In this document: piece by piece, positions 54,005-63,910 of the stretch
Numbering within the stretch: the stretch's first letter is position 1
How the letters are laid out: every line of letters begins with the position of its first letter
NCBI GenBank assembly: GCA_011799875.1
Contig: CM022297.1
Coordinates: 523,741,362 to 523,805,361, forward strand
DNA: 64,000 nt
DNA from: Thinopyrum elongatum
Taxonomy: Eukaryota; Streptophyta; Magnoliopsida; Poales; Poaceae
Reading direction: 5' to 3'
Program-made: the position numbers and the translations under genes
The notes under the pieces: generated by a model
Database searches by the model: none
Told to the model about the DNA's origin: nothing
The model's input: the letters and a program-made list of their open reading frames with translations, nothing else

Positions 54005-54490
54005 GAACAGAGACAAGGGAGGGAGGGAGGAGGGGTAGGAAGGAGGGGAAGGAAGGAGGGAGGGAGGGAGGGAGGAGGAGGGGAGGAAGGGGGAGGAGGA
54101 GAAAAGGATGGGTAGGAGGAGGAGGGGAGGGGGAGGAGGGAGGGAGGGAGGGGGAAGGAGGGAGGGGGGAGGAGAGGGCGGAAGGAGGTGGTGGGGGGGG
54201 GTGGGACGGGCGGGGGGGGATGGGGGACAGCGGAGGATGGAGGAGGGAGGGGATGGGAGGAAGGAGCTAGGGAGGCAGCGGGCGACGGTGGCGGGATGGA
54301 GGAGGGAGCTAGGGAGGGAGGGGGCGATGGTGGCCAGATGGAGGAGGGAGGGGATGTTGGAGGGAGGGGGCGACGGCGGCAGCAGCTGGCGGCAATGCGG
54401 CGGCGGCGGTCGACGGGGTCAAGGAGGGGATGGAGGAGGGAGTGGAGAGGGGAGAGTGAGGGGCAGGCGGCCGAGCGGAGAAGAACCGTG
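54005..54490. repeat. GGGAGGGAGG purine tract
   Basis: Nearly pure A/G on the plus strand for about 250 bp, then GGAGGGAG-rich. The long open frames across it are artefacts of composition. Runs of G on one strand could form quadruplexes. Confidence 0.85.
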
Positions 54491-54760
54491 TTGCCTTAGC
54501 AGTAGCGCTCTTTTGGGAAAAGCGCTACTGCTAAGATCAATAGCAGTAGCGCTCTTAGAAAACAGGCGCTACTACTAAACCTACTCCGGCAGCAACGTCG
54601 TGGCATTTGTAGTAGTAGCGCTGTTTTTTTCTAACACGCTACTGCTACGAGGATGGTAGTAGCACAGTTTTTTAAGCACGCTACTAATAAGTAGCAGTAG
54701 CGCCTAGTTTTGAACCGCGCTACTTGTAAGGTTCTGTGTATAAGGTTTTCCCTAGTAGTG

Positions 54761-55913
54761 GGGGGCGCGTTCGGTCGAGGACTACGAGGCGCATCGACCC
54801 GTGGAGGTGTTCGGGCCGGAGCAATGCTATAGCTACGGCGGCGACCAGCGAAGGCGGCGGCCGATGTCGGTTTCGTCGATAAGGCGAGTTAGAGGGAGTG
54901 GGCACACGGGGAGAGGGAGGAGGGGTGCGAGCTCACCGGGGAGGTGCATGGTGGCCTGGTGGCAGCTTAGTAGCAGCAGGGTGGTGGCCGGAGTCGAAGG
55001 CGACGGCGGCGACCCGAGGTAGGCAACTAAGGGGATCTGGCAATGTAGAGCCCACCGGCTCCAACTGCTGGCACCAGGCGGCGTGGCAGACGACGGAGAG
55101 GCTCTATGGCACGGCGGTGAGGCGAGGACCGGCCAGTGGCCGCGGTGGAGCGTGGTGGTCGGCGACGACCGCGCTCGGGAGATGGGGGAATCGGTGGGGA
55201 GGGAGAGAACAAGGTGGGTGGAGTGACAGGGAGAAGTGGGAGAGGGGGCAAGTGGGGGGGTGCAGGGAGCCCGAGGGGACGGAGGGCTTGCCCATATCCC
55301 CTCCCGGCGTTGGCGCCGGCGAGGTGGTCGGGCGGCGACCATGCCCCTGTAGCGGCACGGTCGACCGAACAGGAGTTGACCGATGGGGTGGGGGAGCGGG
55401 CCGCTGGGCCGACTGGGTGGGCTAAGGCCCAGGGGAGTCAGGGGGCTTCCCCTCTTATTTTCATTTTGCTTTTCTGTTTTCTAATTCTGTTTTGCAAATT
55501 CTTAGGCCACTAAATGACTTTTACAAAATGTGTGACTTAGCTCATAAATTGCAGTGCATTATTCTCTACCACTCAAAACTTGTTTGGGTAAAATACAATC
55601 TCATTTGTAAATTGGGTTATTTAAAATGGATTAAAATGCGTTGTTTGACTACTGTTTTTAGGTTGTTAGAGTCACTTAAGTATTTTAGGTGATGTTGTTT
55701 TCCTGATCATAATTAGAAAGAGATTATTTACTATTTAATGAACATTTTAGTTTCTGATTTGAACAACTTTTATTTTTCACTATGAATTTGAATTGCAATT
55801 TGCATTGGAATTTGAAACGAGATAAGATGCAAATGATGATCAAGCATAGTTAATCATGGTGACTTGGCATGATCAGAGGGTGATCACTGTGGTGTCAGGC
55901 TGGGGATGTTACA
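54761..55913 (-). repeat. Right LTR of LARD-like element, second part
   Basis: Continues the LTR interrupted at 50825 and matches 43497-44648. It ends GGATGTTACA before ATGGC. Confidence 0.92.
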
Positions 55914-56458
55914 ATGGCGGCCGCCGGGATGATGAAGATGGCCGCCGATGATGATCTCCCCCTCCGGCGGAGTGCCGGAACGAGGTCTAGATTGGTTTTT
56001 CGTGGCTACAGAGGCTTGCGGTGGCGGAACTTCTGATCTAGGGTCTCCACAAGGGTTTTTGGAATATTTGGCAATTTATAGGGCGAAGAGGCGGTGCGGG
56101 AGGCCACCGAGATGCGCACAACCCACCGGGGCGCGCCTGGGGGCCCAGGCTCACCCTGGTGGGTTGTGCCCCCCTCGGGGCACCCCCCCCCCCCAGCTGC
56201 TGCTCTGGTCCATTGGATGTCTTCTGGTCCATAAAAAATCCACAAAAAGTTTCGCTGCGTTGGGACTCCGTTTGGTATTGATTTTCTGCGATGTAAAAAA
56301 CAAGCAAAAAAAAACAGCAATTGGCACTGGGCACTATGTCAATAAGTTAGTCCCAAAAAATGATATAAAGTTGCTATAAAATGATTGTAAAACATCCAAG
56401 AATGATAATATAGCAGCATGAATACTTTGTAAATTATAGATACGTTGGAGACGTATCA
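55914..56458 (-). repeat. Left LTR of Gypsy-type element, second part
   Basis: Matches 61798-62330 closely, with a C run near 56187 longer than in the partner. It ends GAGACGTATCA, after which the polypurine tract starts (minus strand). Confidence 0.93.
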
Positions 56459-59400
56459 GCATCCCCAAGCTTAATTCCTACTCGTCCTCGAGTAGGTAAA
56501 TGATCAAAGAAATAATTTATGAAGTGTGAATGCTAGCGAAGTGCATAAGTTTGATCAATAGTAATTTCAATCACTTTTCCTAGCATCATAACAGCAACTC
56601 TTTCTCATAAAACTCATCATGTTAAAGTAGCAACCAATTCACATGTTAAGGTTCAAACAATGAATTCTCTTGAAACTCAACAACATATATTCTTAGTCAC
56701 CAAACAATTGCAATTCAACTTATTCAACAGAGTCTAAGTAAGAGCTCAACATACTCAACCATCATATAGCCTTCTATGATTCCTAACACTCACCGCATAC
56801 ACATGAGCAAAACGTTTCAACCGGACACATAGAAAGATAGGGGCTTATAATTTCGCCTCCCAACGTATTCACCTCAAGGGTGATGTCAACAATAATAACT
56901 CATGCTACCCATATCCAACTGGATATATGTGCCTAGATCTTTCCTCACCACATGATGCTTGCCAAAAGAGAAAAATAAAAAGGAATAGAGAGAAAAACTT
57001 TGACCCTTGCATGAAAGTAAATACATAAAAGTAAAAGGTAGGCCCTTCGCAGAGGGAAGCAGAGGTTGCCATGCGCTTTTTGTTTGTATGCTCAATCCCT
57101 TAGTGTAAAAGAACATCACGTTATATTGCCCCTTATGATAGCAACCTTTATTATGCAGTCTGTCGCTTTTATTCTTTGCCATCACAAGTTCGTACAACGC
57201 ACAATTTTCTCTTACACTAAATGATCTAACACTTTTAGAAGCAATTTTTATTGCCTTATTGCACCGATGACAACTTACTTGAAGGATCTTACTCAATCCT
57301 TAGGTAGGTATGGTGGACTCTTGAAAATAAGATTTGGTTTTAAGGGTTTTTGGATGCACAAGTAGTATCTCTACTTGGTGCGGAATTTTTGGCTAGCAAA
57401 GATGGGGGGCAAGCACCACATGTTGAAGGATCTATGACAATATAACATCTATGTGAATATGAACAAACATAAATCTTTACGTTGTCTTCCTTGTCCAACG
57501 TCAACAATTTTGGCATATAATATTTTGATGGGGGCTCACAATCACAAAAGATTTCCAAGATAGTGTATTTGTATGTGAAATTTCTCTTCCTTATAGTAAT
57601 CATTCATGAATTGCTTGTATGACCAATATTGTGATTGTCAAGTTTCAAAAGATTTCACTTTCTAAACCCAATGTGAAGCTACCACTAGGCATGATATGAA
57701 CATATAATTTCAACTTCATGATATTCAATTCATTCAACAATTTACTCATAGGATATAAGTGAAGCACAAGAGTGAATGACAAACTACTCCAAAAAGATAT
57801 AAGTGAAGATCAAGCGAGTAGTTAAGTAAAGGGGTAGCTAATTGAGGACTCTCTCTTATTTAAAAAGTTTCAGATCTAAGTATTTTATTCAAACAGCAAG
57901 GAAAACAAAATAAAATGACATTTCAAGAATAGCACATCTCATGTGAAGAAGCAAAAACTTAGGCTCAACCGATACTAACCGATAATTGTTGATGAAGAAA
58001 GGTGGGATGCCTACCGGTGCATCCCCAAGCTTAGATGCTTGAGACTTCTTGAAATATTATGTTGGGATTCCTTGGGCATCCCCAAGCTTGAGCTTTTGCA
58101 TCTCCTTAATTCCTTTTATATCACGGTTTCCCTAAACCTTAAAAACTTCATACACACGAAACACAACAAGAACTAGTGAGATAAGTTAGTATAAACCGAT
58201 GCAAAAACCTTATCATTCTCTACTGTAGCAAATCACAAAAAATATTATTCAACATTGCATACTAAATTCCTCTGCATATTTAATACTCCTATCCTCAAAT
58301 AGAATCATTAAACAAGCAAACATATGCAAACAATGCAAACATAACAGCAATCTGCCAAAACAGTACAGTCTGTAAAGAATGCAAGAGTATCAATACTTCT
58401 TTAACTCCAAAAATTATGAAAATTTACCACACTGTAGAAAATTTATCGGAGCTTACTGTGCAGAAAGTTTCAACTTTTTATCACATTCTGACTTTTCTCG
58501 GGAATTTTTGCAACATCGATAAACTTTCTGTTTTGAAACAGCAACTCATATACTTGCAAAATGAGCATGGTAAAGGCTATCCTTGACATTTTTATTGAAA
58601 AGAAAGATGCAAAACATTATTCTAAATAACATCAAGCAAATCCTAACAAGAAAATGATGCTCCAAGCAAAACACATATCAAGTGACGAAAAAATGTAGCT
58701 CCAAGTGAGGTTACCGATAATGTTGGAGACGAAAGAGGGGATGCCTTCCGGGGCATCCCCAAGCTTAGTTGCTTGGATCTTCCTTGAATATTACCTTGGG
58801 GTGCCTTGGTCATCCCCAAGCTTAGGGTCTTGTCATTCCTTATTCTCCTCATATCGACATCTCACCGAAAACTTGAAAACTTCAATCACACAAGACTTGA
58901 CGGAACTTCGTGAGATAGGTTAGTATGAAAAAGAGCAAACAATTTCACTTTGGTACTGTCAAAGACAAGATTCGTAACTGTTTCCACACAATTCCTACTG
59001 TATCATATCATTTCCACAATTTATATTGAGCAGTATAAGCCATAGAAACTAGAAAACAAGCAAACTATGCATTGAAAACAGAATCTGTCAAAAACAGAAT
59101 AGTACGTAAAGATCTGAATTAAGCTCATACTTATGTAACTCCAGAAATTCTAAAAAATTAGGAAGACGTAGAAATTTTTATACCCATCAACTGTAAAAAA
59201 TTCAGAATTTTTCCACTTTCCAGTAAAATACAGGAATTTCTGAACTGGACGCAAAACTTTCTGTTTTTGCATAGAATCAAGTCAACTATCATCCACACTA
59301 TCCCAAAGGCTTTACTTGGCACTTTATTGAAACAAAAGCTATAAAACAAGATCATTGCAGTAGCCTAACCATGTGAACACACAAAAACAGTAGGTAAAAG

Positions 59401-59470
59401 TGTTGGGTTATCTCCCAACAAGCGCTTTTCTTTAATGCCTTTTAGCTAGGAATGATGATTTCAATGATAC
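56459..59470 (-). other. Gypsy-type internal region, non-coding, with repeated purine-tract motif
   Basis: The motif gcatccccaagctt abutting the LTR at 56459 recurs near 58019, 58077, 58742 and 58815 (the last with tcat). Surrounding sequence (cttcttgaaatatta / cttccttgaatatta; ctagtgagataagttag / cgtgagataggttag) shows two diverged copies of a unit of about 720 bp, starting near 57990 and 58710. No coding domain. Confidence 0.75.
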
Positions 59471-60442
59471 TCACATAAAAGATAAGAATTGAAACACAAA
59501 GAGAGCATCATGAAGCATATGACTAGCACATTTAAGTCTAACCCATTTCCTATGCATAGGGATTTTGTGAGCAACCAACTTATGGGAACAAGAATCAACT
59601 AGCATAGGATGGAAAAACAAGCATAACTTCAATATTTTCAACACATAGAAAGGAAACTTGATATTAGTGAGAAGCCTACAAGCATATGTTCCTATCTCAT
59701 AATAATTTTCAGTAGCATCATGAATGAATTCAACAATATAGCCATCAGATAAAGCATTCTTTTCATGATCCACAAGCATAAAAAAATTCTTACTCTCCAC
59801 ACAAGCAAATTTATTCTCATCAATAGTAGTGGGAGCAAATTCAACAAAATAACTATCATGTGCTACTTGATTGACATAATCAAATTGAACATTAAAATTA
59901 TGATGACAAGTTTCATGGTTATCATTATTCTTTATAGCACACATGTCATCACCATAATCATCATAGATAGCATCTTTGTTGTCATAATCAATTGAAAGCT
60001 CTTCCAAAATAGTGGATTCATCACTAAATAAAGTCATGACCTCTCCAAATCCACTTTCATAATTATCACAATAAGATTCAACACCCTCCAAAATAGTGGG
60101 ATCATTAGTACCTAGAGTTGACACTCTTCCAAACCCACTTTCATCAACATAATCATCATAAATAGGAGGCATGCTACCATTATAACAAATTTGCACATCA
60201 AAACTTGGGGGACTAAAAATAGCATCTTCATCAAACATAGCATCCCCAAGTTTGTAGCTTTGCATATCATTAGCATCATGGATATTCAAAGAATTCATAC
60301 CAACAACATTGCAATCATGCTCATCATTTAAGCCAAACATTTTATAGAATTCTTCTTCTATCAATTGAGCACAATTTTCCTTTCCATCATTTTCACGAAA
60401 GACATTATAGAGATGAACAATATGATGCAACCTCAATTCCAT
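59471..60442 (-). CDS. Unrecognised 323-codon ORF in gag position of Gypsy-type element
   Basis: Uninterrupted from ATG 60442, about 95 bases downstream of the inner PBS copy, to TAA-type end at 59471. N-terminus: MELRLHHIVHLYNVFREND, then EEEFYKMFGLNDEHDC. The middle is very acidic (Asp/Glu/Tyr/Asn rich). It contains an internal duplication of about 37 residues (SGFGRVSTLGTNDPTILEG and SGFGEVMTLFSDESTILEE). The C-terminal 60 residues are basic and hydrophobic (YVLKILKLCLFFHPMLVD; HRKWVRLKC). No zinc knuckle, protease or other retroviral motif is present. It holds the position of gag in an element otherwise lacking gag-pol. Function unknown; a packaging or trans-mobilisation role is speculation. 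Confidence 0.6.
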   Translation of the reverse strand: MELRLHHIVHLYNVFRENDGKENCAQLIEEEFYKMFGLNDEHDCNVVGMNSLNIHDANDMQSYKLGDAMFDEDAIFSPPSFDVQICYNGSMPPIYDDYVDESGFGRVSTLGTNDPTILEGVESYCDNYESGFGEVMTLFSDESTILEELSIDYDNKDAIYDDYGDDMCAIKNNDNHETCHHNFNVQFDYVNQVAHDSYFVEFAPTTIDENKFACVESKNFFMLVDHEKNALSDGYIVEFIHDATENYYEIGTYACRLLTNIKFPFYVLKILKLCLFFHPMLVDSCSHKLVAHKIPMHRKWVRLKCASHMLHDALFVFQFLSFM

Positions 60443-60536
60443 TTTTTTGTAGTTTTCTTTTATAGACCAAACTAGTGATAAAACAAGAAACTAAATGATT
60501 CGATTGCAAGATCTAAAGATATACCTTCAAGCACTC

Positions 60537-60627
60537 ACCTCCCCGGCAACGGCGCCAGAAAAGAACTTCATTGACGGGGTGTGAGTGCCGCTTACCTAAC
60601 CTCTCCGGCAACGGCGCCAGAAAAGAG
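60537..60627 (-). promoter_or_regulatory. Duplicated primer-binding site (tRNA-Asp type)
   Basis: On the minus strand TGGCGCCGTTGCCGG occurs twice, ending in GAGAGG (60598-60620, next to the LTR) and GGGAGG (60537-60560). Each is preceded by TCTTTTC. The copies are about 61 bp apart, so a leader segment was duplicated. The outer copy lies a few bases from the LTR and is the usual functional site. Confidence 0.85.
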
Positions 60628-60629
60628 AT

Positions 60630-62330
60630 TGATGTCTACTACGCAACTTTATTCTTGTAGACACGTGTTGGGCCTCCAAGCGCAGAGTTTTGTAGGACAG
60701 TAGCAATTTTCCCTCAAGTGGATGACCTAAGGTTTATCAATCCGTGGGAGGCGTAGGATGAAGATAGTCTCTCTCAAACAACCCTGCAACCAAATAATAA
60801 AAAGTCTCTTGTGTCCCCAACACACCAAATACAATGGAAATTTGTATAGGTGCACTAGTTCGGCGAAGAGATGGTAATAAAAGTGTAGTAATGATAGTAG
60901 ATATTGATTTTTGTGATAGGAACAATAAAAAACAGCAAGGTAGCAAGTAACAAAAGTGAGCACAAACGGTATTGCAATGCTTGAAAATGAGGCCTAGGGT
61001 CCGTACTTTCGCTAGTGCAATCTCTCAACAATGCTAATATAATTGGATCATATAACCATCCCTCAAAGTGCGATGAAGAATCACTCCAAAGTTCCTATCT
61101 AGCAGAGAACATAAGAAGAAATTATTTGTAGGGTACGAAACCACCTCAAAGCTATTCTTTCCGTTCAATCTATTCAAGAGTTCGTACTAAAATAACACAA
61201 AGCTATTCTTTTCGTTCGATCTATCCAAGAGTTCGTACTAAAATAACACCATATGATACACATCAACCAACTCTAATGTCACCTAGATACTCCAATGTCA
61301 CCGCGAGTATCCGTGAGTTGATTATACGATATGCATCAAACAATTTCAGATTCATAATACTCAATCCAACACAAAGAACCTCAAAGAGTGCCCCAAGATT
61401 TCTACCGGAGAAACAAAGACAAGAACGTGCATCAACCCCTATGCATAGATTACCCCAATGTCACCTCGGGAATCCGCGAGTTGAGTGCCAAAACATATAT
61501 CAAGTGAATCAATATGATACCCCATTGTCACCACGGGTTTTCATATGCAAGACATATATCAAGTGCTCTCAAATCCATAAAAGTATTCAATCCGATAAAA
61601 CGAAATCTCAAAGGGAAAACTCAATTCATCACAACGAGATAGAGAGGGGAAAACACCATATGATCCAACTATATTAACAAAGCCCGTGATACATCAAGAT
61701 CATGACATCTCAAGAACACGAGAGAGAGAGAGATTAAACACATAGCTACTGGTACAAACCCTCAGCCCCGAGTGTGGACTACTCCCTCCTCATCACGGTG
61801 GCCGCCGGGATGGTGAAGATGGCCACCGGTGATGATCTCCCCCTCCGGTGGAGTGCCGAAACGGGGTCTAGATTGGTTTTTCGTGGCTGCAGAGGCTTGC
61901 GGCGGCAGAACTTCTGATCTAGGGTCTCCACGAGGGTTTTTGGAATATTTGGCAATTTATAGGGCGAAGAGGCGGTGCGGGAGGCCACCGAGGTGGGCAC
62001 AACCCACCGAGGCGCGCCTGGGGGCCCAGGCACGCCCTGGTGGGTTGTGCCCCCCTCAGGGCACCCCCCAGGTGCTGCTCTGGCCCATTGGATGTCTTCT
62101 GGTCCATAAAAAATCCACAAAAAGTTTCGCTGCGTTTGGACTCCGTTTGTTATTGATTTTCTGTGATGTAAAAAACAAGCAATAAACAGCAACTGGCACT
62201 GGGCACTATGTCAATAAGTTAGTCCCAAAAAATGATATAAAGTTGCTATAAAATGATTGTAAAATATCCAAGAATGATAATATAGCAGCATGAATACTTC
62301 ATAAATTATAGATACGTTGGAGACGTATCA
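60630..62330 (-). repeat. Right (5') LTR of Gypsy-type element
   Basis: 1,701 bp, complete. In element orientation it runs TGATACGTCTCCAACG to GTAGTAGACATCA, with TATAAAT at 61961-61955. It is followed by CACAT (62331-62335). Confidence 0.95.
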
Positions 62331-63145
62331 CACATCACCTTGGCAGGAACCCTCTTTCTGGGGCGCTCGCCCTCAACATCACCAGGGTCATCTTGTCTGA
62401 TCTTATACTGCAATGCACCGCCTACCGGGCATGCGTTCAAATCATCATACGCACCGCGGTAGAGGATGCAGTCATTAGGGCATGCATGTATCTTCTGCAC
62501 CTCCAATCCTAGAGGGCATAGAACCTTCTTTGCTCCGTACGTACTGTCGGGCAATTCGTTATGCTTTGGAAGCTTCTTCTTCAATATTTTCAGTAGCTTC
62601 TCAAATCCGTTGTCAAATACACCATTGTCTGCCTTCCATTGCAGCAATTCCAGTGTGGTACCGAGCTTTGTGTTGCCATCTTCGCAATTTGGGTACAACC
62701 CTTTTTTGTGATCCTCTAACATGCGATCGAACTTCAACTTCTTCCTTTCACTTTGGCATTGTCTCTTTGCATCAACAATGACCCGGCGAAGATCATCATC
62801 GGGCACATCGTCTGGTTCCTCTTGATCTTCAGCTTCCCCCATTGCAGCATCACCGTATTTAGGGGGCGGATAGTTGTCATCATCCTCTTCTTCTTCGTTG
62901 TCTTCCATCATAACCCCTCTTTCTCCGTGTTTGGTCCAAACAATATAGTGTGGCATGAAACCCTTCGCAAGCAGGTGGATGTGAAGGGTTTTCGAGTCAG
63001 AGTAAGCCTTCGTATTCTCAGAGATAGGGCACGGACAACAGATAAAACCATTCTGCTTGTTTGCCTCAGCCACTTCGAGAAAATTATGCAAGCCCTTAAT
63101 GTACTCAGAGGTGCGTCTGTCACCGTACATCAATTGCCGGTTCAT

Positions 63146-63363
63146 CTGTGTGCATTATATATAATTAAGTGTGTCAAAAACCATTACAGAACATCATGAA
63201 TAGAGAAGTGACCAAATTAATAGAAATTCATCATCACATTAAAACCAAAGTACAGCAGTGATCAAATGTTATTACTGAAAAAATAAATACATAAAGTCCA
63301 TACATATTTCTCATTGAACAACATATAGCTCTCTAGAGCATCTAATTAAAACATACATTGAAA
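63146..63363. other. Spacer between TNP2 start and coiled-coil/TM gene
   Basis: AT-rich, without an open frame. It would hold the 5' leader of TNP2 on the minus strand. Confidence 0.5.
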
Positions 63364-63798
63364 CTATGTAAACCATTTCAATGCAAAAACAAATGCGAAC
63401 ATAATCGCAACTAAGGTAACAATTGATCCAACGGCATAATGATACAAAGCCTCAGTATGGATGGCATATTTTTTAATCTTTCTAATCTTCAAGCGCACTT
63501 TATCCATCTTGATCTTGTGATCATCGACGAGATCCGCAACATGCAACTCCAATTCCATATTATCCTCCTCAATTCTTTTCAATTTTTTCTTCAAGTAATC
63601 ATTTTCTTTTTCAACTAAATTTAACCTCTTGACAAGAGGGTCGGTTGGAATTTCCGGTTCACATACCTTCTAGATAAAAATATCTATGTCACGTTGGTCG
63701 TCATAAACACTAAATGAAACAAATAGTTGTAAAAGATAATATACCACATCCGAATCATAGACAGGACGAGGGCCGACGGGGGCGGATACCAAAACCAT
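63364..63798 (-). CDS. Small CACTA protein with coiled coil and one membrane segment
   Basis: Exon 63802-63745 (ATG at 63798, MVLVSAPVGPRPVYDSDV) joins in frame to exon 63669-63364 by GT-AG borders to give 119 residues. Residues 19-90 are charged and heptad-like (LVKRLNLVEKENDYLKKKLKRIEEDN; HKIKMDKVRLKIRKI). The end has a hydrophobic segment (YAVGSIVTLVAIMFAFVFAL) and KWFT. It lies directly upstream of TNP2 on the same strand. An open stretch further right (to 64000) ends in a GTGAGC donor near 63913, so the true start may be on an exon beyond the window. Undamaged. It is an accessory product of unknown role, possibly anchored to a membrane such as the nuclear envelope. Confidence 0.6.
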
Positions 63799-63910
63799 CG
63801 TACTATATAATAACAAACAATAATAAAATTAAGAAAAATATACAAGTATCTATCTAAATCATACAAGTAAGATTTTTTTTCTTTTAGAAAGAAAATAAGA
63901 AGAAGAGGCT

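Larger units (their letters stand above)
50826..54760. mobile_element. Small CACTA element with accessory gene, no transposase
   Basis: The termini CACTACTCTGGAAAAGCC (50826) and the complement of CACTACTAGGGAAAACC (ending 54760) are inverted repeats. Subterminal tagcagtagcgcgg motifs occur at both ends (50845-51030 and 54496-54720). The target is a G run: GGG at 50823-50825 and 54761-54763, while the undisturbed LTR copy has gcttggggggcgc near 43490. It holds a four-exon gene (51507-52728) but nothing like TNP2, so it is non-autonomous. It is the innermost insertion and thus the youngest of the nest. Confidence 0.92.
40506..55913 (-). mobile_element. LARD-like non-autonomous LTR element, minus orientation
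   Basis: Long LTRs, 40506-44648 (4,143 bp) and 47807-55913 (with a nested CACTA), bounded by TGTGACGC and GGATGTTACA. The flanks are ATGGT (40501-40505) and ATGGC (55914-55918), a 5-bp duplication with one change. In element orientation a perfect initiator-tRNA-Met PBS, TGGTATCAGAGCC, lies beside the right LTR (47791-47803), and a purine-rich tract precedes the LTR at 44649. The internal 3.16 kb has no gag or pol. An LTR above 4 kb with a non-coding internal domain of about 3 kb fits the LARD class (Sukkula type). Confidence 0.9.
39338..62330 (-). mobile_element. Gypsy-type LTR element (Sabrina-like LTR), TSD CACAT, minus orientation
   Basis: LTRs: right, 60630-62330 (the 5' LTR in element orientation, 1,701 bp); left, 39338-40505 plus 55914-56458. 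CACAT flanks both ends (39333-39337, 62331-62335). In element orientation the LTR runs TGATACGTCTCC to GTAGACATCA. The PBS (tggcgccgttgccgg) beside the right LTR matches the 3' end of plant tRNA-Asp. The polypurine tract aagcttggggatgc abuts the left LTR. The internal 4.17 kb lacks recognisable gag or pol, so it is non-autonomous. The Sabrina-like label is from memory. It is inserted in the TNP2 frame and interrupted by the LARD at 40506-55913. Confidence 0.93.
36849..63145 (-). pseudogene. tnp2-like: TNP2-type CACTA transposase, split by a 23-kb nested insertion
   Basis: Two blocks: 63145-62331 and 39332-36849, joined in register across the Gypsy insertion (the ATG TGG codons are restored when one CACAT copy is dropped), about 1,100 codons. 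Block 1 has the transposase-associated N-terminal domain (MNRQLMYGDRRTSEYIKG; FICCPC; FMPHYIVWTKHGERG) and the start of the TNP2 catalytic region (CPNDCILYRGAYDDLNACP). Block 2 continues it (NVWFGLSADGINPF; TINDWPALSNLSGQTNKG; DVMHVTKNL), then DUF4218 (LLPVALRGLLP; FPFERFMGVLKKYVRN) and DUF4216 (YGYIVDIWELDYG; RCKWVNL). Lesions: a one-base frameshift near 39235-39242 and TAG stops at 38897, 37802, 37664 and 37124. The enzyme family cuts CACTA termini. This copy was already or has since become inactive. Confidence 0.93.

Noticed and set aside
54108..54578. 156-codon Gly/Arg-rich open frame
   Set aside because: Lies in a near-pure GGGAGG tract; open only because of composition.
59765..59995. 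76-codon plus-strand frame
   Set aside because: Antisense shadow of the 323-codon ORF.
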